NCBI GenBank assembly: GCA_016712355.1
Contig: JADJRF010000005.1
Span: 2,480,001-2,544,000 of the forward strand
Source of the DNA: Vampirovibrionales bacterium
Lineage (GTDB): Bacteria > Cyanobacteriota > Vampirovibrionia > Vampirovibrionales > Vampirovibrionaceae
DNA: 64,000 nucleotides
Direction: 5' to 3'
The position numbers and the translations under genes are program-made. Each line of letters opens with the position of its first letter. Position 1 is the first letter of the stretch. Shown in pieces: positions 7,359 to 16,849 of the stretch. The notes beneath the pieces were generated by a model. That model was not told the origin of the DNA and searched no databases. It was given only the letters and a program-made list of their open reading frames with translations.

Positions 7359-10061
7359 ATGCCCACTCCTCCCGCGCTGGGCGGCGCTGAGATTCGCCGC
7401 AAGTTTCTGGATTTCTTCTGCGACAAATACGGGCATCGACGCGCCGCCAGCGCCAGCCTGACGCCTTCCAACCCCACGGTGCTGCTAACGCCGGCGGGCA
7501 TGTTGCCGTTTGTGCCCATTTTTCTGGGGATTGAGCCGCCGCCTGCGCCGCCGCGCGCCGCCTCGTCCCAAAAATGCGCCCGCGTCAGCGGCAAAGCCAG
7601 CGATCTGGAAAACGTCGGTCGCACGCCGCATCATCATACGTTTTTCGAAATGCTGGGCAACTTCAGCTTCGGCGATTACTTCAAAGCGCAGGCGATTCCA
7701 TGGGCGTGGGAATTCATTACCCAGGAGCTCGGCCTCTCGCCGCATCATTTATGGGTGTCGGTTCTCAAAACAGAGCGTCAATTCGATGAAGAAGCCTTCA
7801 CGATTTGGCGCGATCAGGTCGGCGTCCCCGAAAGCCGGATTTTATTTCTGGGCGAAAAAGACAATTTCTGGGGTCCGCCCGGCCCGACGGGTCCGTGCGG
7901 CCCGTGTTCTGAGATTCATTACGACCGTCACCCGGACGGCCCCAGCCCCAAGGACGATCTCGCCTTGCTGGATACGGATCGCTTTACGGAGATCTGGAAT
8001 CTGGTGTTTATGGAGCTGTTTCAGGACGCGGCCGGGACGCGGACGCCGCTTGAAAAGAAAAATATCGATACAGGAATGGGCCTTGAGCGCATTACCATGG
8101 TCTGCCAAGGCGTCGCCAACACGTTTGAAACCGATCTACTGCGTCCTCTCGTCGAACGGGCTGCGCAGGAGACGGGCGCAACCCTCGGAGCCGATCCGGA
8201 AACAGACGTTGCGCTGCGAATCATTGCCGATCATGCGCGCTTTACGGCGTTTGCGCTCGCTGACGGCATCACGCCCAGCAACGAAGGGCGGGGGTACGTC
8301 GCGCGGATGATTCTACGGCGAGCCATGCGCTTCGCCCGCCAGCGTCTGGGCGCGCAGGAACCGGTCATCTGGCGCGTGATTTCTGCCGTGGCGTCGCTTT
8401 ACGGCGAAACCTATCCCGAATTAAAGAAGCCGGGCCTGGCGCAGCAGGTTCAGGAAGAGGAAAAGCGCTTTCTCGCGACGCTGGATCGCGGCGCAGCCTT
8501 TCTGGATGAGATTATCGCCCGTCTCCCACGGCCAAAAGCGGGCGAACAGCTCTTGATTCCCGGGGAAAGCGTGTTTAAGCTCTATGATACCTATGGCTTC
8601 CCCAAGGAACTGACCGCCGATATCGCCGCTGAAAAAGGATTCGGCATCGACGAGGCGGGATTTGACGCCGCCATGGACGCCCAGCGAGACGCCGCCCGCA
8701 AGGCCCGCAAAGGCGAAGCGATTGTGGCCGATCAGTTATTCGCCACCCTGCTGGACGCCATCGGCCCGACGCGTTTTGTCGGGTATGAGACGCTTTCTGC
8801 GCCTGCCATCGTCAAAGCGCTAATCGTCGACGGCCAGTCGGTCGACTCTGTCGGCGGGGTCAACCAGCCTTTCTCTTTGATTCTGGATCAGACGCCGTTT
8901 TATGCGGAATCTGGCGGTCAGGTCGGCGATCACGGCACGCTGTCGCGCGAAGAAGGCCCGCACGGGCTCACGGTGGTCGTGCGCGACACCGTAAAAGTGG
9001 GCGAACTCATCGTCCATCACTGCCTGTTTGATAACGGCGACGTCCTGCGCGTGGGCGAGCCCGTCAGCGCCCAGGTCGAGCCTGATGCGCGCCAGCAGAC
9101 GGCGATTCATCACACGGCGACGCATTTGCTCAACGCTGCGTTACGCCAGGTGCTTGGCGAGGGCGTCTCTCAGGCCGGGTCGCGCGTGGCCCCCGATGGG
9201 GCCCGTTTTGACTTTACCTTCTCGCGCGGTCTCACGTCAGACGAGCTGAACCGCACCGAATCGCTGATGAACTTCTGGATTCGCGAGAATATTCCGCGCG
9301 CCATTGACGTGATGGACGTGGCGGCTGCCAAAGCCTCGGGGGCCGTGGCCGCCTTTGACGAGAAATACGGCGACACGGTGCGCGTGCTGAGCTATGGCCC
9401 GCGCAGTCGCGAGCTGTGCGGCGGCACCCACGTTTCGGCGCTGGGCGAAATCGCGCTGGTAAAGATTCTGTCGGAAGGCGCCATCGCCGCGGGCGTTCGC
9501 CGAATTGAGCTGGCGGCGGGCGAAACGGCCTATAAAGCCTTCAAGCTGACCGAAAGCGCACTACTGAAAACGGCGGAACTTCTCAAATCGCCGCCGCAGG
9601 AAGCGCCTCAGCGCGTCGAACGCTTGCAGGAAAGCGTCAAAACGCTTGAAAAACGACTCAAAACCTTTGAGGCCGCTCAAGCCGAACAGTTCGCGGAAAC
9701 GCTGGCGAGAGAAGTCGAAGCCGCTCCCCCGCGCCTGTTTCGCTTTGTCGGCGACCTCGACGCCGATGGCTTGCGCCTGCTGGCGGAACGCTTGTTGACG
9801 CATCACGGCTCGTTGTTTGCGCTGCTGGCCAGCGCCTGGGACGGTCGCGCGCAATTTGTCTGCGTCGCGTCAGAAGACTACGTCCAAAAAGGATTCAAGG
9901 CGGGCGACTGGGTAAAAAAAGCAGCCGCCATGGCAGAAGGCGGCGGCGGCGGCAAGCCGGGCTTCGCGCAGGCGGGCGGCAAGCGCGCCGATCTGGCAGA
10001 ATCTGCCGTTGCGGCCATTCGCACGGCGTTTCTAAAGGCCTGGGAAGAAGGCGGCGCTTAA
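7359..10061 (+). CDS. alaS: Alanyl-tRNA synthetase
   Basis: The 900-residue enzyme charges tRNA-Ala and clears mischarged Ser/Gly. The ATG at 7359 is preferred to a GTG at 7329 because AGGA sits nine bases before it and the family sequence starts just after it. The class II catalytic core includes LTPAGMLPFVPIF, RTPHHHTFFEMLGNFSFGDY and TGMGLERI. The editing domain has the zinc-binding HHTATHLL and CGGTHV motifs. The C-terminal C-Ala domain has a coiled-coil region and the glycine-rich GGGGGKPGFAQAGG. All expected motifs are intact. Confidence 0.97.
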   Translation: MPTPPALGGAEIRRKFLDFFCDKYGHRRAASASLTPSNPTVLLTPAGMLPFVPIFLGIEPPPAPPRAASSQKCARVSGKASDLENVGRTPHHHTFFEMLGNFSFGDYFKAQAIPWAWEFITQELGLSPHHLWVSVLKTERQFDEEAFTIWRDQVGVPESRILFLGEKDNFWGPPGPTGPCGPCSEIHYDRHPDGPSPKDDLALLDTDRFTEIWNLVFMELFQDAAGTRTPLEKKNIDTGMGLERITMVCQGVANTFETDLLRPLVERAAQETGATLGADPETDVALRIIADHARFTAFALADGITPSNEGRGYVARMILRRAMRFARQRLGAQEPVIWRVISAVASLYGETYPELKKPGLAQQVQEEEKRFLATLDRGAAFLDEIIARLPRPKAGEQLLIPGESVFKLYDTYGFPKELTADIAAEKGFGIDEAGFDAAMDAQRDAARKARKGEAIVADQLFATLLDAIGPTRFVGYETLSAPAIVKALIVDGQSVDSVGGVNQPFSLILDQTPFYAESGGQVGDHGTLSREEGPHGLTVVVRDTVKVGELIVHHCLFDNGDVLRVGEPVSAQVEPDARQQTAIHHTATHLLNAALRQVLGEGVSQAGSRVAPDGARFDFTFSRGLTSDELNRTESLMNFWIRENIPRAIDVMDVAAAKASGAVAAFDEKYGDTVRVLSYGPRSRELCGGTHVSALGEIALVKILSEGAIAAGVRRIELAAGETAYKAFKLTESALLKTAELLKSPPQEAPQRVERLQESVKTLEKRLKTFEAAQAEQFAETLAREVEAAPPRLFRFVGDLDADGLRLLAERLLTHHGSLFALLASAWDGRAQFVCVASEDYVQKGFKAGDWVKKAAAMAEGGGGGKPGFAQAGGKRADLAESAVAAIRTAFLKAWEEGGA

Positions 10062-10064
10062 GCC

Positions 10065-10940
10065 ATGTCGTTTCAGGCCACGGGCGCCCTCGCCTTACTG
10101 TTGCTTGCGCCGCTGATTGCCGGCGGGTTTCTGTGGTTTGAGCGCGGCGCGCTGTATCACCCGGAAATGGCCGAGGAGCGCGACCCGTGGAAGGCGCTGG
10201 CGGGGATTGCCATCCGCGATCGCCTGCGTGAGGTTGAGTTTGAGACCGCCGACGGCAAGCGGATTCATGCCGTGTATTTACCGGCGCCGTCGGCATCGGC
10301 GTATACCATGGTGTTTGCGCATGGCAATGCGGGGAATCTGGCCAATCGCTGGGCTGTTTTGCAAGCCTGCCTAGAGGAAGGCTACGGCATTCTGGCATTT
10401 GACTATCGCGGGTACGGGAAAAGCCAGGGCAAGCCGTCTGAGAAAGGTCTCTACCGCGATATGGAAGCGGCAAGCCGTTATCTGGCCGCCCACAATACGC
10501 CGATCGAACGGCAAATCGCGCTGGGCGAGTCGCTGGGAACCGGCGTTGCGGTTGATGTCGCAACGCGCCTGCCGTATCGGGCAGTAGCGCTGTATTCGGC
10601 GTATACGTCGATTCCGGCGGTCGTGGCGCATCTACGCCAGACGGGACAATTGGGCCTTCTGGGGCGGTTGCCGGTTGATCGCATCATCACGCAACGTTTC
10701 GATTCGCTCTCCAAAATTCCCCGCGTGACCTGCCCGCTCTTACTGATGCAGGGCGAGCGCGATGCCATGATGCCGCTTGCCATGCCCCAAGCGCTATACG
10801 ACCACGCGGGCGCGCCGTATAAAACGACGCTGGTGATTCCCGGCGCCGGTCACAACGAGGCGTTTACCGCAGGGCGTCGCGCGTTTTTTGACGCGCTGGC
10901 GGCTTTGCTGAAGGCATCAGAGAAGCAGTCAGCCCAGTAG
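10065..10940 (+). CDS. Alpha/beta hydrolase, membrane-anchored (BEM46-like)
   Basis: A 291-residue protein. One N-terminal hydrophobic helix (residues 5-23) probably anchors it, with the catalytic domain outside. It has FAHGNAGNLANR (oxyanion region), FDYRGYGKSQGKPSE, the nucleophile elbow GESLGTG with Ser, then GERDAMMP carrying the acid and GAGHNEAF carrying the catalytic His. Resembles BEM46/ABHD13-type serine hydrolases, whose substrate is unknown. It starts four bases after alaS ends. Confidence 0.8.
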   Translation: MSFQATGALALLLLAPLIAGGFLWFERGALYHPEMAEERDPWKALAGIAIRDRLREVEFETADGKRIHAVYLPAPSASAYTMVFAHGNAGNLANRWAVLQACLEEGYGILAFDYRGYGKSQGKPSEKGLYRDMEAASRYLAAHNTPIERQIALGESLGTGVAVDVATRLPYRAVALYSAYTSIPAVVAHLRQTGQLGLLGRLPVDRIITQRFDSLSKIPRVTCPLLLMQGERDAMMPLAMPQALYDHAGAPYKTTLVIPGAGHNEAFTAGRRAFFDALAALLKASEKQSAQ

Positions 10941-10957
10941 CGCCCAGCGCCTCGCGC

Positions 10958-11455
10958 CTAGCGATAATTGGTAAACTGGAGCGGCACGTTCCATTCTTCG
11001 CCCTTGGGCCGCAAGAAGGCGATGACCTGCTGCAAGTCGTCTTTGTCTTTGCCGCTGACGCGGACCTGATCGCCCTGAATGCTGGCCTGAACCTTGAGCT
11101 TGGCGCTCTTGATCTCAGCGACGATTTTTTTGGCGAGATCGGTTTCGATGCCCCGACGCAGCTTGACATGCTCGCGAACGCGCCCGCCGAGCGACTCTTC
11201 CACCTTGCCGCGTTCGAGGATCAGGGGACTGAGGCCGCGCTTGGTCACCTTAATCGCCAGAATCTCGAAGATACTATTGAGGGAATATTCGTCAGTCGTG
11301 TTAATGGCAATGCTGTCTTTTTCAAGCGTAACCGTGCTGTTGGAATCCTTCAGATCGTAGCGGGCGGTCAGGTCGCGACAGGTTTGATCCACGGCGTTGA
11401 CCAGCTCTTGCTGATCGAATTCGGAAACCACGTCAAAACTGCAATCTTTCGCCAT
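10958..11455 (-). CDS. yajQ: YajQ-family nucleotide-binding protein
   Basis: A 165-residue cytosolic protein covering the full family. It begins MAKDCSFDVVSEFDQQELVN and ends with QVIAFLR, a near-universal YajQ signature. YajQ proteins bind nucleotides, and some bind cyclic di-GMP and act as regulators. It is convergent with the hydrolase gene and divergent from the atp operon. Confidence 0.92.
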   Translation of the reverse strand: MAKDCSFDVVSEFDQQELVNAVDQTCRDLTARYDLKDSNSTVTLEKDSIAINTTDEYSLNSIFEILAIKVTKRGLSPLILERGKVEESLGGRVREHVKLRRGIETDLAKKIVAEIKSAKLKVQASIQGDQVRVSGKDKDDLQQVIAFLRPKGEEWNVPLQFTNYR

Positions 11456-11677
11456 CGCGACAATCCTCCCGTTTATTTTATGATGGTATGCGGTGCGGCA
11501 TGATATCGAAAATGGTACCGAAAAACGGTAACGGAAAAAATGCGTCCTGTACAGACTTAACGACGCTTTCAGCGATTTTGCCGCCTTCGGACGCTGATTT
11601 TTCAGATTTTTCTCTTTTATATTTTTTAGATTTTCCCTGCTTCAGAATGGCCTCGTCCCGCCAGATTGCGCTTCGAT

Positions 11678-12019
11678 ATGGAATACGCCCTGCAATTGCT
11701 CATCCCCGTTGGTCTGGGGCTTTGGCTGGGCATGTGGCTGCACGACCAGTTCGGAGCATCGTCTCTGTGGTCGGTCGTTCTGGCGGCGCTGGGCATGGCG
11801 GCGGGCATCGGCATCCTGTACAAGCGCTCCGCGATGCTCTATCCGCGTCGCGACCCGAAAACCATTATTCGCCGCGCGCAAGACGATGATGACTCAGACG
11901 ATGACGGGTCAGACGATGCAGAGTCAGACAACAGAAATCCGGGTGAGAAAAAACATTCAGAGCAACGCGCGCGCGACCTCTGGCGAGATCTGTACGACGA
12001 AAACGAGTCCCCCAAATGA
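11678..12019 (+). CDS. AtpZ-like small membrane protein heading the atp operon
   Basis: About 113 residues from the ATG at 11678. Two transmembrane helices (residues 4-20 and 26-45) are followed by a highly charged Asp/Glu-rich cytoplasmic tail. Position and topology match AtpZ/AtpI-like accessory proteins encoded upstream of subunit I in many F-type ATPase operons, thought to help c-ring assembly or magnesium supply. No strong ribosome-binding site is seen, so the start is uncertain. The stop overlaps the next gene by four bases. The preceding 11456-11677 is a T-rich divergent promoter region. Confidence 0.6.
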   Translation: MEYALQLLIPVGLGLWLGMWLHDQFGASSLWSVVLAALGMAAGIGILYKRSAMLYPRRDPKTIIRRAQDDDDSDDDGSDDAESDNRNPGEKKHSEQRARDLWRDLYDENESPK

Positions 12020-12411
12020 CCCCTCCTGACCCAGTCATTCAAAACCCCTTTCCTCAGCGCGCCATGTGGGTGGGCTGGGCCCTCTGGAGCGCGCTGTTAC
12101 TGGCAGGAGTCGCCCTGCTGGCGCCCACTCTGCTGCGCTCGGCCTGTATTGGCATCGTTCTGGGGGGCGCGTATCAGTTCAGCCTGTTCTGGAACGCGCG
12201 ACATCCGCGCGCCGTTCAGGGCCAGCTCACCTTCTCGGCGCTGCGCGTGATCACCTTCGCTCTGATGATTGCGGCAGCTTCGCACAGCATCGGGGTGAAT
12301 CTGGCGATTGTCATTTTCGGTTTTTTAAGTTACAAAGGGGGCGTCGCGGCCATTGGCGCGGTTCAGCTTTGGAAAGCGCGCCGCCTGAAAGCCTCGCGAC
12401 CCGCCGGATAG
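12016..12411 (+). CDS. atpI: ATP synthase subunit I
   Basis: A 131-residue protein with four predicted membrane helices (about residues 18-36, 40-58, 72-91, 96-115), the AtpI topology. AtpI helps assemble the c-ring of the F1Fo ATP synthase. It lies directly before subunit a, as expected, and overlaps the preceding AtpZ-like gene (ATGA). Sequence conservation in this family is low, so the call rests mainly on topology and position. Confidence 0.75.
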   Translation: MTPPDPVIQNPFPQRAMWVGWALWSALLLAGVALLAPTLLRSACIGIVLGGAYQFSLFWNARHPRAVQGQLTFSALRVITFALMIAAASHSIGVNLAIVIFGFLSYKGGVAAIGAVQLWKARRLKASRPAG

Positions 12412-12492
12412 CAAGAAAAAGCCCGCAACCGGGCCTGTCGCCGCTGCTGACGTCGTCTCGTATCGCGCTTTAGAGAGATCCCGTCCCCGCGT

Positions 12493-13257
12493 ATGAATCA
12501 TTTCTGGAACATCACCCTGTTCAACGGCTTTACCGTTCACCTCAACACGCTGATTATGACGTGGGCGGCGATGGGCCTACTGCTGGCGCTGGCTTGGCTC
12601 GCCACGCGCGAATTGCGCGTTTCGCCCTCTTTGCGCCAAACCGTGGGCGAAGGGTTTTATGATTTCTGCCGCAGCATCACGATGGCCACCGCCGGACCGC
12701 GCGGCGACGGCTACCTGTTTTTTATCGGCTCGCTGTTTCTGTTCATCCTCACCGCGAACCTCATGGGCCAACTGCCCCTGCGCCTGGCGGATCCGCTGCT
12801 GCCCCATGGCAGCCTGATTGCGGCTACCGGCGATATCAACACGACCACGGCGCTCGCGCTGCTGTCGCTGGCAATGTATATAGGCGTCGCCATCAAGCGG
12901 ACAGGCCTGAAGGGCTTTATCAAGCATCATTTCCAGCCGCACTGGGCGTTTTTTCCGCTGAATCTGCTGGAACATATTACGCGGCCCGGTTCGCTGCTAA
13001 TCCGGTTGTACTTCAATATCCTGGTCGGCGAGATTCTCTCGCATCTGGCCCTGACAATCGCCCCGCTGATGGTCCCTGCCGCCGTCATTGGGCTGGAACT
13101 GTTTGTCGCCGTGGTGCAGGCGTATATTTTCGCCATTCTCAGCGCGGTGTATATCGCCTTGATGAGCGAAACGCATGACGATCACGCGCATTCAGAACCA
13201 CACGCTGCCCAGACGCCCGCTGCGCTGAGCGAAACGCCATCCGTCCGCGCCGCCTGA
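12493..13257 (+). CDS. atpB: ATP synthase Fo subunit a
   Basis: A 254-residue membrane protein that forms the proton half-channels beside the c-ring. The essential arginine lies in SLLIRLYFNILVGEI (residues ~170-185), and the C-terminal helix FVAVVQAYIFAILSAVYI is typical. The C-terminal tail is His/Glu/Asp-rich and unusually long. First structural gene of the cluster; cyanobacterial nomenclature calls it atpI. Confidence 0.95.
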   Translation: MNHFWNITLFNGFTVHLNTLIMTWAAMGLLLALAWLATRELRVSPSLRQTVGEGFYDFCRSITMATAGPRGDGYLFFIGSLFLFILTANLMGQLPLRLADPLLPHGSLIAATGDINTTTALALLSLAMYIGVAIKRTGLKGFIKHHFQPHWAFFPLNLLEHITRPGSLLIRLYFNILVGEILSHLALTIAPLMVPAAVIGLELFVAVVQAYIFAILSAVYIALMSETHDDHAHSEPHAAQTPAALSETPSVRAA

Positions 13258-13313
13258 GGCGCAGGTCCCCGTATATCCCCGTTCCCATTTAGAGACAGGA
13301 GATTCACCCGATT

Positions 13314-13574
13314 ATGGAATCGATCGCGCAACCCGATATGCTTAAAGCCTTTGCCATGCTGGGCGTTCCCTTTGCCGTCGGACTGGCGGGCATTGGCCCG
13401 GGCATCGGCATCGGCATCATGACCGGCCATTACTTTGACAGCGTCGCGCGGCAGCCGGAAGTTCAAGGCAATATCACGCCCCAGTACTTTATTACGCTGG
13501 GCGTCGTGGAACTGCTGGGCCTTTTCGGCTTTGTGTCGTTCTTCCTCGTCTTCAGCAAGTACGTCGGATTTTAG
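13314..13574 (+). CDS. atpE: ATP synthase Fo subunit c
   Basis: An 86-residue two-helix hairpin forming the rotor ring. The glycine-rich first helix (GIGPGIGIGIMTG) is followed by the conserved RQP loop (residues 46-48) and the ion-carrying Glu66 in LGVVELLG. The Glu is followed by Leu rather than by the Ser of sodium-type rings, and the first helix lacks the usual sodium-site Gln, so protons are the likely ion. Confidence 0.96.
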   Translation: MESIAQPDMLKAFAMLGVPFAVGLAGIGPGIGIGIMTGHYFDSVARQPEVQGNITPQYFITLGVVELLGLFGFVSFFLVFSKYVGF

Positions 13575-13589
13575 GACGCGCTTGCGACC

Positions 13590-14030
13590 ATGCAGTTCGA
13601 CGGCACCCTGATTCTGGTTTTGCTGAGCTTTGTCGGCTTTATGCTGGCGATGCGGACGATTTATTTCGAGCCCATTCGCCGTATCAAAGCTGAACGCGAG
13701 GCGCTCTTGCGCCACGAGCAGCAGGAGGCAGCTGCGTTTGCCGCTCAGTGCGAACGTTTGCAAGCGGAACTTGAAGCCCGCCTGCGTCAGGCGCGTCAGG
13801 AGGCGCAGCAGCGCATTCAGGCCAAGCGCCAATCGGCCAAGGACAGCGCCCGGGGCATGATGGCCTCGGCGCGCGAATCCGCTCGCCAGACGCTTGACGC
13901 CCAGCTTGAAGAATTATCACGCTGGCAAGCCCAAACGTACGAGGAGCTGGGCGTAGAACGTCGTCATCTGGCGACGTTGGCGCTGGAGCGTATTACCCGC
14001 CGACCGGCGGTTGCGGCGGCTTCTTCGTAA
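13590..14030 (+). CDS. ATP synthase subunit b' (second stator b-type)
   Basis: A 146-residue protein with one N-terminal membrane helix (residues 4-21) and a long charged coiled coil with many Gln, Glu, Arg and Ala. It lies between c and b, where cyanobacteria and plastids encode b' (their atpG). Together with b it makes a heterodimeric peripheral stalk. Two distinct b-type genes argue for cyanobacterial-type organisation. Confidence 0.9.
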   Translation: MQFDGTLILVLLSFVGFMLAMRTIYFEPIRRIKAEREALLRHEQQEAAAFAAQCERLQAELEARLRQARQEAQQRIQAKRQSAKDSARGMMASARESARQTLDAQLEELSRWQAQTYEELGVERRHLATLALERITRRPAVAAASS

Positions 14031-14063
14031 CGTCGACCGCCCCGCTTTTCTCTGGAGCCCTTC

Positions 14064-14648
14064 ATGTCGTTTCCTTCCCTGTTTCCCTTTCACCCCGTTC
14101 TGCTGACGGCGAGCGCCTCCGCAGAAGGCGATGGCTCGCTGCTGTCATGGCTGTTGTCCAGCAACGTCTTTAATATTGCGCTGGTCGCCGTTTTATTGGG
14201 CTTTTTGATCAAGCGGCTGAACCTTTTTAAGGGGTTCGCAGACAAGCAGCGGGCGGTTGCGCAAGAGATTGAATCGGCTCAACGCCGAAAACAGGAAGCG
14301 CTCAGCGCGCTGGAGCAGATTCAGGGCCGGATGCAGACGATTCAGGGCGACATTGACGCTATTCTGTCGCAGGCGCAATCGGCGGCCGAAACCCTTTCAA
14401 CCCAAATGCTGACGGATGCGCAGGCGGAAGCGCAGAAGATCGTCGACGCGGCGCGCGCGCGCATTGAAGTTGAACAGAAAACCGCTGCCAAAATGCTGGA
14501 AACCCGTCTGCTGAAAGAAGCGCTCAGCGATACGCGCCAGGAACTCAAGCGTTTACCGCAAGATGCGCAGCAACGCGCAATTGATGACTTTATCGACGCG
14601 CTGCCCACAGCGCGCGCGCAAGGCCAGCTCGAACAGGAGGCCCGCTGA
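14064..14648 (+). CDS. atpF: ATP synthase subunit b
   Basis: A 194-residue stator subunit. The N-terminal membrane segment (residues 25-47, NVFNIALVAVLLGFLI) is followed by the basic turn KRLNLFKGF and a long coiled coil to the C-terminus. Its stop overlaps the delta start (TGATG). The order c-b'-b-delta is cyanobacterial. Confidence 0.94.
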   Translation: MSFPSLFPFHPVLLTASASAEGDGSLLSWLLSSNVFNIALVAVLLGFLIKRLNLFKGFADKQRAVAQEIESAQRRKQEALSALEQIQGRMQTIQGDIDAILSQAQSAAETLSTQMLTDAQAEAQKIVDAARARIEVEQKTAAKMLETRLLKEALSDTRQELKRLPQDAQQRAIDDFIDALPTARAQGQLEQEAR

Positions 14649-15208
14649 TGACGGTTCTGGCTGACGATCTGGCGCTCGCCCAGCGATACGCCCGGCCCCT
14701 ATTTGATCAGGCGAAGCAGAGCGAGGCTCCTGACGCCACGCTGGATCAGACGCTGGCGGATTTACGCCTGCTCAGCGAGCTGGGAACCCAATTGCCAGAA
14801 CTCGCCGCCTTCCTGTCGCATCCTACGACGGCGATTGAACGCAAGCGCGCGTTGATGGAAGCGGACGTGGCGCCGCATCTGTCGCCTTTAGGCGCGAATC
14901 TGGCCCGCCTGTTGCTTGAAAACGGTCGGATGGCGCTATTGCCCGCCATTAAGCAGGCGCTTTCGGACCTCATCGCCCAAGCGCGTCGTGAAGGCGAAGC
15001 CTGGGTCACAACCGCCGTTGCGCTCAGTGACGCGCAACGCGAGCGGCTGGCGGAGGCGGTCTGTCGCCGCTGGGGATTCCAGCGCGCGATTCTCCACGAA
15101 CGTCTGGATCCGGCCCTGTTAGGCGGCGTGGTCGTTCGCGTAGGCGACTCAGTGGTCGACGGCAGCTTTGAAGAGCGCCTCATGCAACTGGAGAAAGCCT
15201 CTGGTTAA
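14648..15208 (+). CDS. atpH: ATP synthase F1 subunit delta
   Basis: A 186-residue subunit joining the stator to the alpha subunits. The N-terminal helical domain begins ARPLFDQAKQ and has FLSHPTTAIERKRAL; the C-terminal motif LLGGVVVRVGDSVVDGSF is the family signature. Overlaps atpF by one base and is separated from alpha by 109 bases. Confidence 0.95.
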   Translation: MTVLADDLALAQRYARPLFDQAKQSEAPDATLDQTLADLRLLSELGTQLPELAAFLSHPTTAIERKRALMEADVAPHLSPLGANLARLLLENGRMALLPAIKQALSDLIAQARREGEAWVTTAVALSDAQRERLAEAVCRRWGFQRAILHERLDPALLGGVVVRVGDSVVDGSFEERLMQLEKASG

Positions 15209-15317
15209 CCCGACTTCTCTCTCATCGCTCTCCCGGTTATGATTTTTCCGTTTTTTGATGATTCTTCCGGTATTTCCCCTCGTATTTCCCTTCGGCAAAT
15301 AAAAGGAATCCCCACCG

Positions 15318-16844
15318 ATGGCCACCTTGCGCGCAGATGAAATCAGTTCCATTCTCAAAGCCAAACTGGCCGGGTTTGAAAGCGAACTGTCGGTCAGCAA
15401 CGTCGGCAGCGTAATGGAAGTCGGCGACGGGATCGTCCGCATCCACGGCCTGCGCGGCGCGATGGCAGGCGAACTGATTGCCTTCGAGGACGGCCATCAG
15501 ACGATGGGCATGGTGCTGAACCTCGAAGAAAACAACGTCGGCGCCGTTGTATTAGGCGAATTCACCCACGTGCAGGAAGGTCAGCTCGTTCGCGCCACCG
15601 GCCGGATCGCATCAACGCCCGTCGGCGACGCCTTAATGGGCCGCGTCCTTGACCCGCTTGGCCGTCCGCTCGACAACAAAGGGCCGATCGAAGCGCAGGG
15701 TTATGCGCCCATCGAGCAAAAAGCGCCCGGCATTATCGCCCGCAAGTCGGTGCATCAGCCGCTGCAAACCGGCATTACCGCCATTGATTCGATGACGCCC
15801 ATCGGTCGCGGCCAGCGCGAGCTGATTATCGGCGATCGCCAGACGGGTAAAACCGCCATTGCCCTGGATACCATCCTGAACCAGAAGGGACAGGACGTCA
15901 TCTGCATTTATTGCGCTATTGGGCAAAAATCCAGCTCGGTCGCGCAAACCGTCAAAACGCTTGAAGATTACGGCGCGATGGCGTATACGATTATCGTCGC
16001 GGCCAGCGCGATTGATCCGGCGCCGCTGCAGTATCTGGCGCCGTTTTCCGCCGTTGCGATGGGCGAGCATTTTATGCGTCAGGGCAAGCACGTGCTGTGC
16101 GTGTACGACGATTTAACCAAGCACGCATGGGCCTATCGCGCCACCAGCCTGCTGCTGCGGCGTCCGCCGGGCCGCGAAGCCTATCCGGGCGACGTGTTTT
16201 ATCTGCACTCACGCTTGCTGGAGCGCGCCGCCAAGCTCAGTGACGAGTTAGGCGCTGGCAGCCTTACGGCGCTTCCGATTATTGAGACGCAGGCGGGCGA
16301 CGTGTCGGCGTATATTCCCACCAACGTGATTTCCATCACCGACGGCCAGATCTTTCTGGAAACCGATCTGTTTAATGCGGGCGTGCGCCCGGCAATTAAC
16401 GTCGGGATTTCGGTATCGCGGGTCGGCGGCGCCGCGCAGACCAAGGCCATTAAATCGGTTGCCGGCAAGCTCCGGCTGGATTTGGCCCAATATCGCGAAC
16501 TGGAAGCCTTCGCGCAATTCGCCAGCGATCTGGATAAGGCCACGCAACAACAATTGCGGCGCGGCTCCAAGCTGGTTGAAATCCTGAAACAGCCACAATA
16601 TTCGCCATTGTCGGTCGCCCTGCAGTACACGCTGCTGTTTGCCGGCAATCAGGGCGTGCTGGACGAGCTGGACAAAGCCCAGATTGCGCAATTCAAGGAG
16701 CAATGGGGGCTGTATTTCTCAGCGAATCTGGCGTCACTGGAAGCCTCGCTGAACAAAGGCGAAAAACCGGACGCCGAAGGCGAGAAGCAACTGCTGGCGG
16801 AATTAGTCAAATTCAGAGACAGCGCCTTTACGCCGGGAGCCTAA
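15318..16844 (+). CDS. atpA: ATP synthase F1 subunit alpha
   Basis: A 508-residue regulatory nucleotide-binding subunit. Walker A GDRQTGKTAIALD near residue 170, PAINVGISVSRVGG near residues 357-370, and the C-terminal helical domain are complete. The N-terminus MATLRADEISSILKAKL is typical. Beta and epsilon do not follow gamma, as in cyanobacteria where they sit in a separate operon. Confidence 0.97.
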   Translation: MATLRADEISSILKAKLAGFESELSVSNVGSVMEVGDGIVRIHGLRGAMAGELIAFEDGHQTMGMVLNLEENNVGAVVLGEFTHVQEGQLVRATGRIASTPVGDALMGRVLDPLGRPLDNKGPIEAQGYAPIEQKAPGIIARKSVHQPLQTGITAIDSMTPIGRGQRELIIGDRQTGKTAIALDTILNQKGQDVICIYCAIGQKSSSVAQTVKTLEDYGAMAYTIIVAASAIDPAPLQYLAPFSAVAMGEHFMRQGKHVLCVYDDLTKHAWAYRATSLLLRRPPGREAYPGDVFYLHSRLLERAAKLSDELGAGSLTALPIIETQAGDVSAYIPTNVISITDGQIFLETDLFNAGVRPAINVGISVSRVGGAAQTKAIKSVAGKLRLDLAQYRELEAFAQFASDLDKATQQQLRRGSKLVEILKQPQYSPLSVALQYTLLFAGNQGVLDELDKAQIAQFKEQWGLYFSANLASLEASLNKGEKPDAEGEKQLLAELVKFRDSAFTPGA

Positions 16845-16849
16845 GCGCA

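Noticed and set aside
7510..8310. 266-codon plus-strand frame inside alaS
   Set aside because: Very Arg/Ser-rich shadow of the well-supported alaS frame.
12411..12445. GCCCGCAACCGGGC hairpin between atpI and atpB as a terminator
   Set aside because: Short stem and no T run; the genes on both sides belong to one operon.
13314..13574. Sodium-type c-ring
   Set aside because: The ion-binding Glu66 is followed by Leu and the first helix lacks the sodium-site Gln, so protons are more likely.
16703..16849. Upstream extension of atpG
   Set aside because: Overlaps atpA; the conserved gamma N-terminus begins at 16850.
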